DNA of 64,000 nucleotides from Thecamonas trahens ATCC 50062 (taxonomy: Eukaryota > Apusozoa > Apusomonadida > Apusomonadidae): contig NW_013657650.1 in NCBI RefSeq assembly GCF_000142905.1, forward strand, positions 1 to 64,000. Direction: 5' to 3'. Both the position numbers and the translations under genes were made by a program. Positions 20,737-30,083 of this stretch are shown here, piece by piece; position 1 is the stretch's first letter; each line of letters opens with the position of its first letter. The notes below the pieces were generated by a model. That model saw only the letters and a program-made list of their open reading frames with translations. It was not told where the DNA came from and made no database searches.

Positions 20737-21981
20737 TCAGTAGGTGACGCGGCTGGCTCGAGCGGCTCGTTCGGCATCGCCACCGACCGCGCACATCAGG
20801 AGCGACTCGGCCTGGGCTTCTAGCACAGCGTGGTGGTCGCGAACGAGCGCGCGAGCGAGGGCATGGAGGCGTGGGCAGGCGCCAGACTCGGCCGCGGCGA
20901 CCGCGTCGGTGGCCTCCAGCCCGAGCTGCTGCGAAAGTGCGTACTGGTCGTGCGGCGACATGTAGTGAAAGGTGGCGGCGGCAGAGTGGAGCTCGCCCCA
21001 GGGATCATCGCGTCCGCGCGGCCGCGCCGCATACCAGCGCGGTGCGTAGCCGTGGAAGGCATCGCTGTGCTCGCAAACTGCACCTGCAGCCTCAGCAGCG
21101 AGACCTGCGATGGAGAGATCCGAATACGGCGTGGCGCCGTCGGCAGCGATCCAGGCGTCGATCCGCGGCGCGAGGATGTCCATGAGCGCGGCCGAGATTG
21201 CGATGCCGCCGCCGCCGTTGGCGTAAAGCCCGCCGCGAGCTAGGCCCGGTACAGAGCCGGCGTCCGGGCTTAGGTGCCAGCACTGGCCGACCAGGTGCGG
21301 CCTAGTGTGGTCGTAGCCGTCAAGTACAGCAAGTGCATTGGCCGTCGCCACGTACGTGTCGCAGCCAACCGTCAGATACCAGCGGATGTCCAGCTCCTCT
21401 GCCTGGGCTCGGGCGTGGAGGACGGTGAGTGCGTGCCAGTTCTTGTGCAGCGTACATCGCGAGTACTTGGAGGCGTCGGTGCAGGCCGTCGCCGCTACGC
21501 GCGGTGGTAGCGGGACCAGATCGACCGCCGGCCATTTGGCCGCCAGTTCGTCGTCGACCGACTCGATAACAAACACCACATGATCCAGCGCTGTCCGTGC
21601 CGCCCACGTGTTGGCGCACGCCTGGATCCGGCCGGCCACAAAGTCGATGCCGGAGAAGACGCCCACCGCCACGTGGCTGCGCTGCAGTGAGCGCCGACTC
21701 GGGCCCTGTACCACGTCCAGCACTCCGAGATCGGCATGTCTACCTTGTCCATCATCGCCAGCATGCCGCGATGTCGGCGCGAGCACAACCTGTGGTGGCC
21801 AGGCGCAGTCGCAGTGGGAGGTGCAGCAGCTCCACCGCGAGAGGACCAGGCCGAGGAGGAGGCCGAGGAGAAGCGCAGCCGTCAGAACCACACTGGTGCC
21901 TCGCGGAGCATGTCGCCACCACACTCTGTCCGGAAGCCACCACAGCACTGCCCGTCGGTGTCGCTGTGGCCTCGTCAGCAT
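20737..21981 (-). CDS. GT31-type (C1GALT1/Fringe-like) glycosyltransferase, type II membrane protein
   Basis: 414 residues from ATG 21981. The basic cytoplasmic start (MLTRPQRHRR) is followed by a membrane anchor at about residues 30-50 (VVLTAALLLGLLLGLVL), the layout of Golgi glycosyltransferases. The lumenal domain begins with VGVFSGIDFVAGRIQACANTW, shared in outline with core-1 beta-1,3-galactosyltransferases and Fringe. IRWYLTVGCDTYVA is at the DxD position; family members usually have DDDTY, so the first acidic residues are replaced by Gly-Cys. Further along are GGLYANGGGGIAIS (the GGAG-like motif) and PYSDLSIAGL. It would transfer a sugar to a glycoprotein or glycan in the Golgi; donor and acceptor cannot be told. 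Confidence 0.75.
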   Translation of the reverse strand: MLTRPQRHRRAVLWWLPDRVWWRHAPRGTSVVLTAALLLGLLLGLVLSRWSCCTSHCDCAWPPQVVLAPTSRHAGDDGQGRHADLGVLDVVQGPSRRSLQRSHVAVGVFSGIDFVAGRIQACANTWAARTALDHVVFVIESVDDELAAKWPAVDLVPLPPRVAATACTDASKYSRCTLHKNWHALTVLHARAQAEELDIRWYLTVGCDTYVATANALAVLDGYDHTRPHLVGQCWHLSPDAGSVPGLARGGLYANGGGGIAISAALMDILAPRIDAWIAADGATPYSDLSIAGLAAEAAGAVCEHSDAFHGYAPRWYAARPRGRDDPWGELHSAAATFHYMSPHDQYALSQQLGLEATDAVAAAESGACPRLHALARALVRDHHAVLEAQAESLLMCAVGGDAERAARASRVTY

Positions 21982-22610
21982 GCGCCTGCTGCAGTAAGCG
22001 TGCGTCGAGTGTCGATGTCGATGTCGGTCTAGCGGACCTTGGCCGTCGTCGTCTGCCCGACTGGCATTGGGCGGGCATTTTTGAGTTGGGCACTGCCGCC
22101 ACTCATCACCCATCACCCATCACCCATCACTGCCGCATCACTGCCCCATCACTGCTCCATCACTGCTCCATCACTTCCCCATCACTGCCGCCTCCCATCA
22201 CACATCACTGCCCCATCACTGCCGCATCACTGCCGCATCACTGCCCCATCACTGCTCCATCACTTCCCCATCACTGCCGCCTCCCATCACACATCACTGC
22301 TCCATCACTGCCCCATCACTGCTCCATCACTGCCCCATCACTTCCCCATCACTGCCGCCTCCCATCACACATCACTGCCCCATCACTGCCGCCTCCCATC
22401 ACACATCACTGCTCCATCACTGCCCCATCACTGCCCCATCACTGCCGCCTCCCATCACACATCACTGCCCCATCACTGCCGCCACTCTCCCTGCCACCGC
22501 CCGCCCACCGGCCCAACCTCCGGCGCCACTCGCCAGCCACCGCCACCACCACCACCACCGCCGCCGCCACCGCCACGCCTCTCTCACTCGGGCGGATTTA
22601 GGCGGGAAAG
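21982..22610. other. Divergent promoter region with a CATCACTGC minisatellite
   Basis: Region between the glycosyltransferase start (minus) and the DUF4485-like protein start (plus). About 400 bp of it is tandem repeat (listed separately). A CCACCGCCA run lies at about 22540-22570. No gene seen. Confidence 0.6.
22095..22485 (+). repeat. Minisatellite of CCCATCACTG-type units
   Basis: More than 30 copies of 10-11 bp units: CCCATCACTG, CTCCATCACTG, CCGCATCACTG and CTTCCCCATCA. They are arranged in a longer repeat ending with CCGCCTCCCATCACACATCACTG. Open frames through it are Pro/His/Ser repeats and are not credible proteins. Confidence 0.9.
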
Positions 22611-23711
22611 ATGTCTCTGACAACGGTGGACATTCTGGCCATGCTTGACGACAACTCTTTCTCCGACTCTGACGGAGAGCATACACCACATGACGTGCGG
22701 AGCTTTGCAGACTCTGTTCTCTCACATTCGCCATGCCTGAACCCTCCTCCGACTCCGCCTCCGCCGTCTGCCCGCCAACTGTCGTTTGCTCGCCGACTCG
22801 CCACTGCTCAGCCTTCTCTGCATCCACCGGCCCCCATCGCATCGACTCATTCCCGCCCTCCTCCACCGGCATGGTCTGTCGAGCCTCCTGCTCCACCTCT
22901 TCCTCCTCGCCAGGTCCTTGCCAGACCGGTGAGCTCGAGCGCGTGCGAGCCGTCTCCTGCTCATCGCCCGCCGGCACGGCCGCTGCCGGACTTTAGCCAC
23001 ATGCCCTCGCCACGACTCGCCCGAGACTCGTCACTCTCTGCGTCCTCGCCGCCGCAAGCGACCCTCTCGCCGGACTCGCGGCTGTTTGTCGAGACCGTGC
23101 TCGCCGGGCGGGCCAAGCCGTACTCAGGCGTCGGCGCCGGATCCGTGGTCCGCGTACCGTCGCCGTCGCCGTCGCACTCGCACTCGCCGGTGCGGTCTGT
23201 GGACCAACGTCACACACCGCGCTCGCCGCACTCGCCGATCTTCCTCCCGGCCGACCGCAAGCAGCCTCGGCCGTCGCCGCGGCCCGAGCCGGTTGCCCGC
23301 AGGCTGTCGCCGTCGCCGGCAAGTCGCCCGTCGCCGCCGGCAAAGGGTCGGCGAGGTAAGGGCGGTAAGGTGACGTCCAAAGAGGCAAAGCAGATGCTGG
23401 ACGAAGCCTTCTGGGCCGCCCTCTACCGTATCGACCATGCGGTCAAATCACTGCGGCTGACCGGATCCATCTCGCGGGCCGACGCCGTCCGGGTCCGCAA
23501 GTGGGTCGACAAGCTCTCTGCGCCGCTGTTCAACGTCGCCTGGCTCCGCAACCGCAACCTCCACGCCGCCGTCCTCGCCTCGATCCTCTCGTCGCACTCG
23601 ACATGTCCGGCCTCGCGCAACGGCCGCCTCTGGGTCGCGCCCTTTGACAAGCTGCCGTACGACGGCCCGCTCCGCGCCCTCCCGCGCCACATGCGCATGT
23701 ACGTTGTCTGA
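22611..23711 (+). CDS. Pro/Ser-rich protein with a C-terminal DUF4485-like domain
   Basis: 366 residues; ATG 22611 is in the context AAGATGTCTC. The first two thirds are Pro/Ser-rich and disordered, with many SPSP and SPR sites suited to Ser-Pro kinases. The last 105 residues resemble DUF4485, the domain at the N-terminus of CEP112 and related centrosomal proteins: MLDEAFWAALYRID, then VRKWVDKLSAPLFN, WLRNRNLHAAVLASIL, and PFDKLPYDGPLRALPRHMR at the end. This suggests a centrosome or basal-body protein; the domain call rests on pattern similarity only. Confidence 0.65.
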   Translation: MSLTTVDILAMLDDNSFSDSDGEHTPHDVRSFADSVLSHSPCLNPPPTPPPPSARQLSFARRLATAQPSLHPPAPIASTHSRPPPPAWSVEPPAPPLPPRQVLARPVSSSACEPSPAHRPPARPLPDFSHMPSPRLARDSSLSASSPPQATLSPDSRLFVETVLAGRAKPYSGVGAGSVVRVPSPSPSHSHSPVRSVDQRHTPRSPHSPIFLPADRKQPRPSPRPEPVARRLSPSPASRPSPPAKGRRGKGGKVTSKEAKQMLDEAFWAALYRIDHAVKSLRLTGSISRADAVRVRKWVDKLSAPLFNVAWLRNRNLHAAVLASILSSHSTCPASRNGRLWVAPFDKLPYDGPLRALPRHMRMYVV

Positions 23712-24077
23712 GCAGGGCTCGCTGCTGCACAGCTGGTATGCCTTCATTCAAAAAGAGGGGAATCTGTGAGTGATGAGGTTGGGGTCGGCCGAAAGGACGA
23801 CCCTCCAGGCGGCTCAACATGCGAGGTCGAGGCCCGGTCCTCGCCTTGGGCGCAGACAGCCCCCCGCGCTGCGGTCAGTCGACCGGAGTAAGCGTGGGTG
23901 TGTGGGGCTGTAGTGAGCTCGGAGCGCGTGCTCGCCGAGGGAAAAAGCTCGGTTGAGGGCACGGCTCGTCATGAGCGCGTCAAGGGGAGGAGGCCGGGGT
24001 GCGAGTCTCTGGCACACGGACGAGCTAATAAGCTAGCTCGGCCGTGCGTGTTGCCGGTGGGAGGGCCTGTGACGGCC
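23712..24077. other. 3' intergenic region holding the thioredoxin reductase 3' UTR
   Basis: Convergent 3' ends of the DUF4485-like gene (plus) and thioredoxin reductase (minus). A SECIS candidate and a stop-proximal hairpin on the minus strand are listed separately. No additional gene or tRNA seen. Confidence 0.5.
23919..23972 (-). promoter_or_regulatory. SECIS element candidate (type 2 fold)
   Basis: Read on the minus strand, this holds the elements of a eukaryotic SECIS in order. ATGA (23972-23969) opens it. A stem GAGC+CGTGC pairs with GCACG+GCTC (one bulged C). An unpaired AA sits in the upper internal loop. A 5-bp mini-helix CCGAG/CTCGG closes an 8-nt loop. CGA (23921-23919) faces the ATGA to form the non-canonical quartet. 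It lies about 135 nt after the in-frame TGA of thioredoxin reductase. The basal helix below the quartet is not obvious. Confidence 0.55.
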
Positions 24078-24100
24078 GGGGGTTGCAGAACGCAACCCCC
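24078..24100 (-). promoter_or_regulatory. Stop-proximal hairpin, possible selenocysteine redefinition element
   Basis: Perfect 9-bp stem GGGGGTTGC/GCAACCCCC with a 5-nt loop. On the minus strand it starts six bases after the TGA Sec codon and directly after the TAA stop of thioredoxin reductase. Hairpins at this spacing are known to promote UGA readthrough in some selenoprotein mRNAs. Confidence 0.6.
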
Positions 24101-25594
24101 TTAACCTCAGCAGCCTGTGCGGAGCGCCGACTTGCCAGACGCTCGCGTGATCTCCATCGAGGTAAACTCTTCGGCGATGGTCGGGTGGATGCCGACGGTG
24201 GCATCAAACATAGCCTTAGTGGCGCCGGCCATGACGGCGATGCCGAGACCCTGGATGACCTCGCCAGCGTTGGGGCCGGCGTAATGGACGCCGATCACCA
24301 CGTCGTCGGCCTTGCGCACAATGAGCTTGGCGTAGACCTGGTTCTCCTCGCGGTGCGGAACGGTGTGCTCGAGAACCTGCGGATAGGTGTGGAAGACCTC
24401 GATGTTGTCGATGCCGTACTCGGCGGCCGCGTCCTCCTCCGAGAGGCCGACGGCGCCGTACTCGAGCGGAGTAAAGACCGCAGTCGGGATGTTGGTGTAG
24501 TTCATCAGCGTCGTCTTGCCGTCAAACAGCCGCGAGGCGAGCAGCCGGCCGGCGGCAATAGCCACCGGCGTCAGCTCGAGCTGGTCGATGACGTCGCCGA
24601 GCGCAAAGATCGAGTCGACGCACGTCGCCTCGGCCTCGTCCACCGCAATCTTCCCGGTCTTGGCGTCGGGCACAATGCCGACGTTCTCCAGCCCGAGGTT
24701 CGCCGTGTCAGCCTTGCGGCCGGTCGCAAACAGGACCGTGTCGTACTCCTCCTCCTCGGTCGTCCCGTCCGTCCGCGACTTGAGCACAACCTTGAGCTTG
24801 CCGCTCGCCTCGTCCTTGGCAATCGAGTCAACAACCACCGGCCGCTTGAACGTCGTCCCCTCGTGCTCCATGTACTTGCCGACCTTCTCGGCCATGCCCT
24901 GGTCAAAGCCGCGGAGCAGGATCGACCGCACCGCCACCGTCGTGTCGTACCCGAGCCCGGTGAGGAAGCCCGCGATCTCGAGCGCCACGTACGACGCGCC
25001 CACGCAGAGCGTCTTGCCCGGCGGGTCGAACCGCCAGAAGATGTCGTCAGACGTGATGGCGTGCTCCAGCGCGCCGGGCACGTCCTCAGGCACGTACGGC
25101 CGCCCGCCCACCGCAATCACAATGTACTTGGCAGAGTACAGCGTCTCCACCTTCTTCCGCGACACGCCCTTGACCGTGTGCGCGTCCACAATCGACCCGA
25201 GCTCGTTCTTGTAATCGATGCCCTCGTCGCGGAGCGCCGTCCGGTAGCCCCAGTTGAGCGAGCCGATGTGCGAGCCGACCGCGTCCACAAGCGTGTCCCA
25301 CGAGTGCTCAAGCCCGTCAGGCACAGACCACCCGTACGCCTTGGCATCGTCGGCTGCTCCCTTCAGCAGCGCCGCAGTGTGCATGAGCTTCTTCGGAATG
25401 CACCCCACGTTCACGCACGTCCCGCCCAGGCCCCACGCCGTGCCCTGCGGCGACGGCTTGACAAAGTCCAGAATCGCCACCTTGGCTCCGAGCTTGGCCG
25501 CCTGCCGCGCGCACGAGAGCCCTCCGGACCCTCCGCCCACAACAACGAGGTCATAGTCATACGACCCACCTACACCACCCATGCGTCCATACAT
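24101..25594 (-). CDS. Thioredoxin reductase, high-Mr type, selenoprotein (Gly-Cys-Sec-Gly end)
   Basis: NADPH-dependent flavoenzyme reducing thioredoxin, 497 residues from ATG 25594. FAD site GGGSGG at 20-25; redox disulfide CVNVGC at 60-65 followed by IPKK; NADPH domain VGASYVALEIAGFLTGLG; second FAD motif FALGDV; catalytic His/Glu in HPTIAEEF near the C-terminus. The frame meets TGA at 24107-24109 after ...RTGC, then GGT and TAA. Reading TGA as Sec gives Gly-Cys-Sec-Gly, exactly the C-terminal redox centre of animal TrxR. Taking TGA as the stop would leave a truncated active site. A hairpin and a SECIS candidate downstream support Sec insertion. No targeting peptide is clear; the enzyme is probably cytosolic. 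Confidence 0.93.
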
Positions 25595-26491
25595 TCAATG
25601 CACATGTGAGTTTGCCCCGGGCCCCCCCCCCCCCCCTCCCCCCCCCCCGCCAACCTCGCCATCAAGCGAGTCCAGGATCAAGATCACGATCAAGCCCAAG
25701 CCCGTCTGCGGAAAAAGGTCGCACTGCGCCGCGCCGTCCACCTCCCCCCCCCCTCCCCCCCCTCTCCACACACCACAGCCACAGCCACAGCCACATACCC
25801 TCAGAAGCAGATGCAGACATGGCCCTTTGCACAGAGACAAGTGCAAGTGGCTGGAGTTGGATACAGAGTCGGCTTGCTCTCTGCAGTGGTCCCAGAAGAC
25901 TCTTGCTGACAAACGTCTTGACTGGCTGCCGTGAGAGAGAATTACCAACCAAACTGGTCGATCATCCTATTTGTACAACGCTCGTTGATGGTTCGTCAAC
26001 CGCTATCCCAGCCGCATTGATTAAGCCACTCAATCACATTCATATTAATCAAAGGCTCGGTCTGCTTTCGCCTCGGCCGCTCGATGTCGTACACGTGCAT
26101 GGCCTCCAAACTCACACGCACACAAGCTCAATCTTCATGCTACGCTCTCTGTGTGTGAGGCTGTCCCTGCTATAGTGGCTCGCCCGCTGCAGCCGATGCA
26201 ACTGCTCGGTCCGACTCTGCGGCTAAATGTGAGCTCTGGCTGACGCCAACCATCGCTCCGAACGGCATGTGCCAGCCGAATCGGTGGCCGGCCAATGAGC
26301 GCGACTTGCGGGGGATGGACGTCGTGCTCGGCGGATCGGATCGGTGTAACACCAGCCAATGTGTCAGTCGGGGGAGGGGGGGGGGGGGGGCGGGGGAATC
26401 GGGAGAGTGGAGACCACTTCTGACGACCACCTTTCATGCCCACACCCATCTTGTAGTCGGCACATCGTCGACCTCAATATGATGATGGTTC
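25595..26491. other. Intergenic region with C and G tracts, no gene seen
   Basis: Divergent gap between thioredoxin reductase and the ABHD18-like gene. It contains C runs at about 25620-25650 and 25746-25765, an ACAGCC repeat near 25785, an AT-richer stretch at about 25930-26060 and a G run at about 26375-26391. Open frames are short and without similarity. Confidence 0.5.
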
Positions 26492-27664
26492 ATGTACCGC
26501 TGGGGCCGTCGTATTCGCCGGACTCGTTCTCGTTGGTGCTCTGGCTTGGCTGGGGCGGTCAAGGGCGTCGATGCTGCTCCGCCGCGGGCCTCGCTCTGGT
26601 CGTCATCGCTCATCATTCTCTCCAAGCTCGCCGGCTTGCTGGATCTGGTGGCGGTACGACTCTCGCCAGACGTCTTTCTGGCCGATGGCATGGGCGATGA
26701 CGTGGTGTACGCCAAGGCCTTTGCACTCGGCCTGGAGAAGGGCCCAAACGTGGCGCCAGCAGAGCTCACCATCGAGCGCGAGGTGGCGGCCGCTCACGAC
26801 GGCGGCATCGCGACTGCGGTCGTCTCCTTCCGCTCGCCGGTTGCCGACCTTCTGGAGGAGGAGGCCAAGACGGCGCGGGCCGAGATCGTTGCGCCTGTGA
26901 CCGGCCCTCCGCCGCAGCGGCTCGAGGATCTGGTTGCCGGTGCCGATGTGGTCATCCACTGCCCAATGACCGGCGACATCGGGTTCTCCTTCCGCCGCAG
27001 GTCGTACGCACTGCCGCTGGCGACGAGCACCGGCGCGGTAAGCATCATACTGCAGATCGCGTTCTACGGGCCGCGCCGGCCAGCGAGCATGGGCGGGCGC
27101 TACGGGCTCCCGACCGTGGCGCATGTGGCATCGCAGGGCGCGGCTGTTTTTACCGAGGCCCGTGCCCTCGCCGAGTGGGCCCGCGCTGCCGGCTCCCGGA
27201 CCATCACCTACGCCGGAGTCTCGTTCGGCGGTGCGATGGCCTCCATGGCTGCCCTTCTTGATCCGCAGAGCCACGCCGTGATCTCGACCGTTGGCACCCA
27301 CTCACCGGCGCCGCCATTCTCTCAGGGCCTCCTGGCTCAAACCGTCGACTGGCCGGCCATCGGCGGACGGTACGGCCCGGTCGGACGCGCCCTGTGGGCC
27401 ATTTCCACAGACGCCATCCCGGCGCCGTCCACAAGTACCAGCTGCAAGCGCATCGCCCGCATCCTCTACGCTGCCGACGACAAGTACATTCCCCGCGAGG
27501 CCTCAGCTTCGCTCTACGATGCGCTGGGCGCGAGCTCAGCTACCGTGAGCCTCACCCGGGCCGCAATGCCCGGCGGCCACGGGTGGGCCATCATGTGCGC
27601 CCGTCGCCGCCACGTCGCCGCCATTGTCGACGCGGTTGCCGCCCAGCTTCAACTCGTCGACTAG
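26492..27664 (+). CDS. ABHD18-like alpha/beta hydrolase
   Basis: 390 residues from ATG 26492. It resembles the ABHD18 (Abhydrolase_18) family: VVIHCPMTGDIGF with an FRRR segment, then IAFYGPRRPASMGG, corresponding to the family's GDHHYWRRR and NPYYGCRKP regions. The nucleophile elbow is YAGVSFGGAMAS (G-x-S-x-G with Ser as nucleophile), followed by the conserved-looking STVGTHSPAPPFSQGLL. A C-terminal GGHGWA could supply the catalytic His. The substrate is unknown for this family; esterase or lipase activity is assumed from the fold. The stop is 6 bp from that of the convergent aspartic protease gene. Confidence 0.78.
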   Translation: MYRWGRRIRRTRSRWCSGLAGAVKGVDAAPPRASLWSSSLIILSKLAGLLDLVAVRLSPDVFLADGMGDDVVYAKAFALGLEKGPNVAPAELTIEREVAAAHDGGIATAVVSFRSPVADLLEEEAKTARAEIVAPVTGPPPQRLEDLVAGADVVIHCPMTGDIGFSFRRRSYALPLATSTGAVSIILQIAFYGPRRPASMGGRYGLPTVAHVASQGAAVFTEARALAEWARAAGSRTITYAGVSFGGAMASMAALLDPQSHAVISTVGTHSPAPPFSQGLLAQTVDWPAIGGRYGPVGRALWAISTDAIPAPSTSTSCKRIARILYAADDKYIPREASASLYDALGASSATVSLTRAAMPGGHGWAIMCARRRHVAAIVDAVAAQLQLVD

Positions 27665-27670
27665 CCCGCT

Positions 27671-29302
27671 TCAATTGATCTCATCGTAGATGCCGTGCCT
27701 CAACGAGCGGCTACGGACGACAAGGTAAACGCCGACAACCGCGCCGACAATTGCCACGATGCCGACAACCACGCCGACAACCACGTATGTCGAGGTCTTG
27801 GACGGCGGCGACGACGGCGTCGGCGGGAGTGGCGGCACAGGGCCGACGGTCGGGCAGGTCGAGAGCGGGCCAAAGCCGACCCTGCCGGTATCCATCTCGT
27901 ACCTCACGTGGTAGTTGGAGAGCACCACATCGCCCATGATCGTGATCGGCGCGCTCTGGATGCCGTAAAAGTAGCCGATCCCGTCCGAGGTCGTGGACAC
28001 AGGGAGGAGGTACGCCGAGGGCGGAACAACGATGACCACATCGTCGCCGTCTCCCTCGGACGACACGGCGCCGGCATCCTGCGTAACGTTGACAGATGGT
28101 GGCGGCGGCGCGGGCACGCCCGTCGGCGGCGGCGGCGGCGAGGCAGTGCTAGGCGGTGGTGGTGGCGGCGCGGGCGCGACCGGCGGCGGCGACGGCGACG
28201 CCGATCGCGCCACCTTGATGGTGATGTCCGGAAACTGGGCAAACTGCTCGGGAGTGAGGACGATGACATCTCCATACACAAAAAGCGGGCCAGAGGCATC
28301 GCCGCACACGCCCTCGAGATCAAGCGTGTCACAGAGCGAGAGGAACGAGCCCCACACAGCCCAAAAAGCATCGTCCTGGAGAAGCCAGAGAGTGGTGCCC
28401 GAGTCGTAGATCGAGATGTTGCGGGTAAAGACCGCCGGGTCGACGTCAACCTCGACACCGCCGACGCCGAGCCCGGTCACGTTGCCGACGTACCATTTTT
28501 CGTTGATGATGGGCGTAAACTCAAAGTCATCGATCGAGTAGTTGCCCGGGCCATAGGTGACCGACGGGGCCTCGGCGTCGGTGCCGTAGGGGAGACAGTG
28601 CGAGAAGACGTGGTCGACAAGCCCGGCCTGAGCCATGGTGCTGAACGGGCTCGGTGCACCGAACGAAGAGAGACCAGAGTACGCCATGCCCTGGATGCCG
28701 GCAATGCCGTCCGGCAGCGAGTGCGGGTCAACTGAGATGACAATCGATCCGATCTGCGCCTTGCTGGCAAGCCCCGGCGCGAGCTCGACATCGTCCTCCA
28801 TGACATACCCGGCCCACTCGGTGCCATCTCCATACCCGTCGTCAAAGAGGCACTTGTTGCTATTCGGATCACAAATACATGACGGATCAACCGAGCACGG
28901 GACAGGCCTCCCGCTGCTCGACGTGTAGCCATGGACCAGCGTGTCGGACGAGCCGGTGTCAAAGATGACCCGATACGGCTTGTCGCCGATCACCGTCGTT
29001 GCAAAGTACGTGCCCGTGGCGAGGACAGAGCCTCCGAGCGGGACAGCTACGTTGGCTCCGTCACTACCATAACCATCATCCTTCAACTCGTACATCATCT
29101 TGCTCGCCGCCGCAGCAATGCCCTCTGCCCGCATCGCATGTGCCGCCCGAAATGTCGTCAAAGTGCCAACGCTCCGAACCTCCCGCCGACCCAGCCGAGT
29201 CGGGCCATCGCCAACTGCCGCCGCGCTCGCCACACACACAGCAAGCACCAGCCCAACTAGCCAAACCACACGCATCGCTCGCTGTTCCATCTCCGCTGCC
29301 AT
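27671..29302 (-). CDS. Pepsin-family (A1) aspartic protease with C-terminal membrane anchor
   Basis: 543 residues. The signal peptide is MRVVWLVGLVLAVCVASA, from either ATG 29302 or ATG 29275. The two catalytic aspartates are in FDTGSSDTL (about residue 112) and YDSGTTLWL (about 300). The flap is less clear; disulfide-rich CSVDPSCICDPNSNKC follows the first active site. The second lobe is split by a Pro-rich insertion at about residues 375-420 before the closing ITIMGDVVLSNYHVRYE motif. A single membrane span lies near the C-terminus (VVVGVVVGIVAIVGAVVGVYLVV), with a short basic tail. Expected to be a cell-surface or endolysosomal protease. Confidence 0.88.
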   Translation of the reverse strand: MAAEMEQRAMRVVWLVGLVLAVCVASAAAVGDGPTRLGRREVRSVGTLTTFRAAHAMRAEGIAAAASKMMYELKDDGYGSDGANVAVPLGGSVLATGTYFATTVIGDKPYRVIFDTGSSDTLVHGYTSSSGRPVPCSVDPSCICDPNSNKCLFDDGYGDGTEWAGYVMEDDVELAPGLASKAQIGSIVISVDPHSLPDGIAGIQGMAYSGLSSFGAPSPFSTMAQAGLVDHVFSHCLPYGTDAEAPSVTYGPGNYSIDDFEFTPIINEKWYVGNVTGLGVGGVEVDVDPAVFTRNISIYDSGTTLWLLQDDAFWAVWGSFLSLCDTLDLEGVCGDASGPLFVYGDVIVLTPEQFAQFPDITIKVARSASPSPPPVAPAPPPPPPSTASPPPPPTGVPAPPPPSVNVTQDAGAVSSEGDGDDVVIVVPPSAYLLPVSTTSDGIGYFYGIQSAPITIMGDVVLSNYHVRYEMDTGRVGFGPLSTCPTVGPVPPLPPTPSSPPSKTSTYVVVGVVVGIVAIVGAVVGVYLVVRSRSLRHGIYDEIN

Positions 29303-30083
29303 TGCAGAGTCGAGTGTGTCTCCCTTCTACTCCCCCAGGGGCAATGCTCGCTCGGCGACTTGCACGTGCCATCGCTCGAACCGAAAGACGTCCTGCTGCC
29401 GCTCTGCTGTCGTACTTTGTCCGGTGCGACTGACTGGGGGGAAGGGGAGGGGGGGGGGGGGGGGGGGGGGGGATGGCGGCAATATCTCGCTGTTGTGCCC
29501 AGGACAGGTCTCGGGCAGAGGCACGCGATGACTGGCTGTTTCAAGCAGCCTCGACGAAGAGGTGCAAGACTGATCACCGATCTCGATCTCGAAACAACTC
29601 TTATGAGCATACCAAGGCCAGAATCTCGCTCCACGCCCGCTGTACGGCACCATCTGCTGTTCGCTCTCCTTCATTGCATCCACCATCGCCGTCAGTTTGA
29701 CAAAGCCAACAAAAACACATACTTGACACGCGGCCGTATTTTTCTGCGATCTCTCATCTTTTTGCGAATCGTACCAGCCACCCTTTCCTCGCCCATCCCT
29801 GCCTCTCTAGACCAACCGTCCCCACCGCTACCCCTCTACCCCTCCTCCAACACCCCTTCCCTTCCCACGCTCGCTTTGATCTAACCCAGGAGCACATCCC
29901 CTTCCCTGCTGTCGCCATCACCAGCGCCCTCCGCCACCTGGCTGATCAAGCTGCGGATCGCAACCGACCGATGGAACGCGAGCGACAGAGCGGCAGAGCG
30001 CAGGCGAGGTTGTTCCCGGTCGCACGGGACGTCAACACCAGCACGCATCTCACTCTACCTCGCAGAGCAAAGAGCAAGAGACC
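29303..30083. other. Divergent promoter region with a long G tract
   Basis: Gap between the aspartic protease and HEAT protein starts. A G run of about 25 lies at 29447-29471. The part just before 30084 is pyrimidine-rich (about 29780-29900). No credible gene. Confidence 0.5.

Noticed and set aside
22039-22620. Two plus-strand ORFs across the minisatellite
   Set aside because: Pure translation of the CATCACTG repeat in different frames.
24078-24100. Hairpin read as a bacterial-type terminator
   Set aside because: The organism is eukaryotic and no U tract follows. Its position relative to the Sec UGA is a better explanation.
27695-28735. 346-residue plus-strand Arg-rich ORF opposite the aspartic protease
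   Set aside because: Antisense shadow; the minus strand carries both catalytic DTG/DSG motifs.
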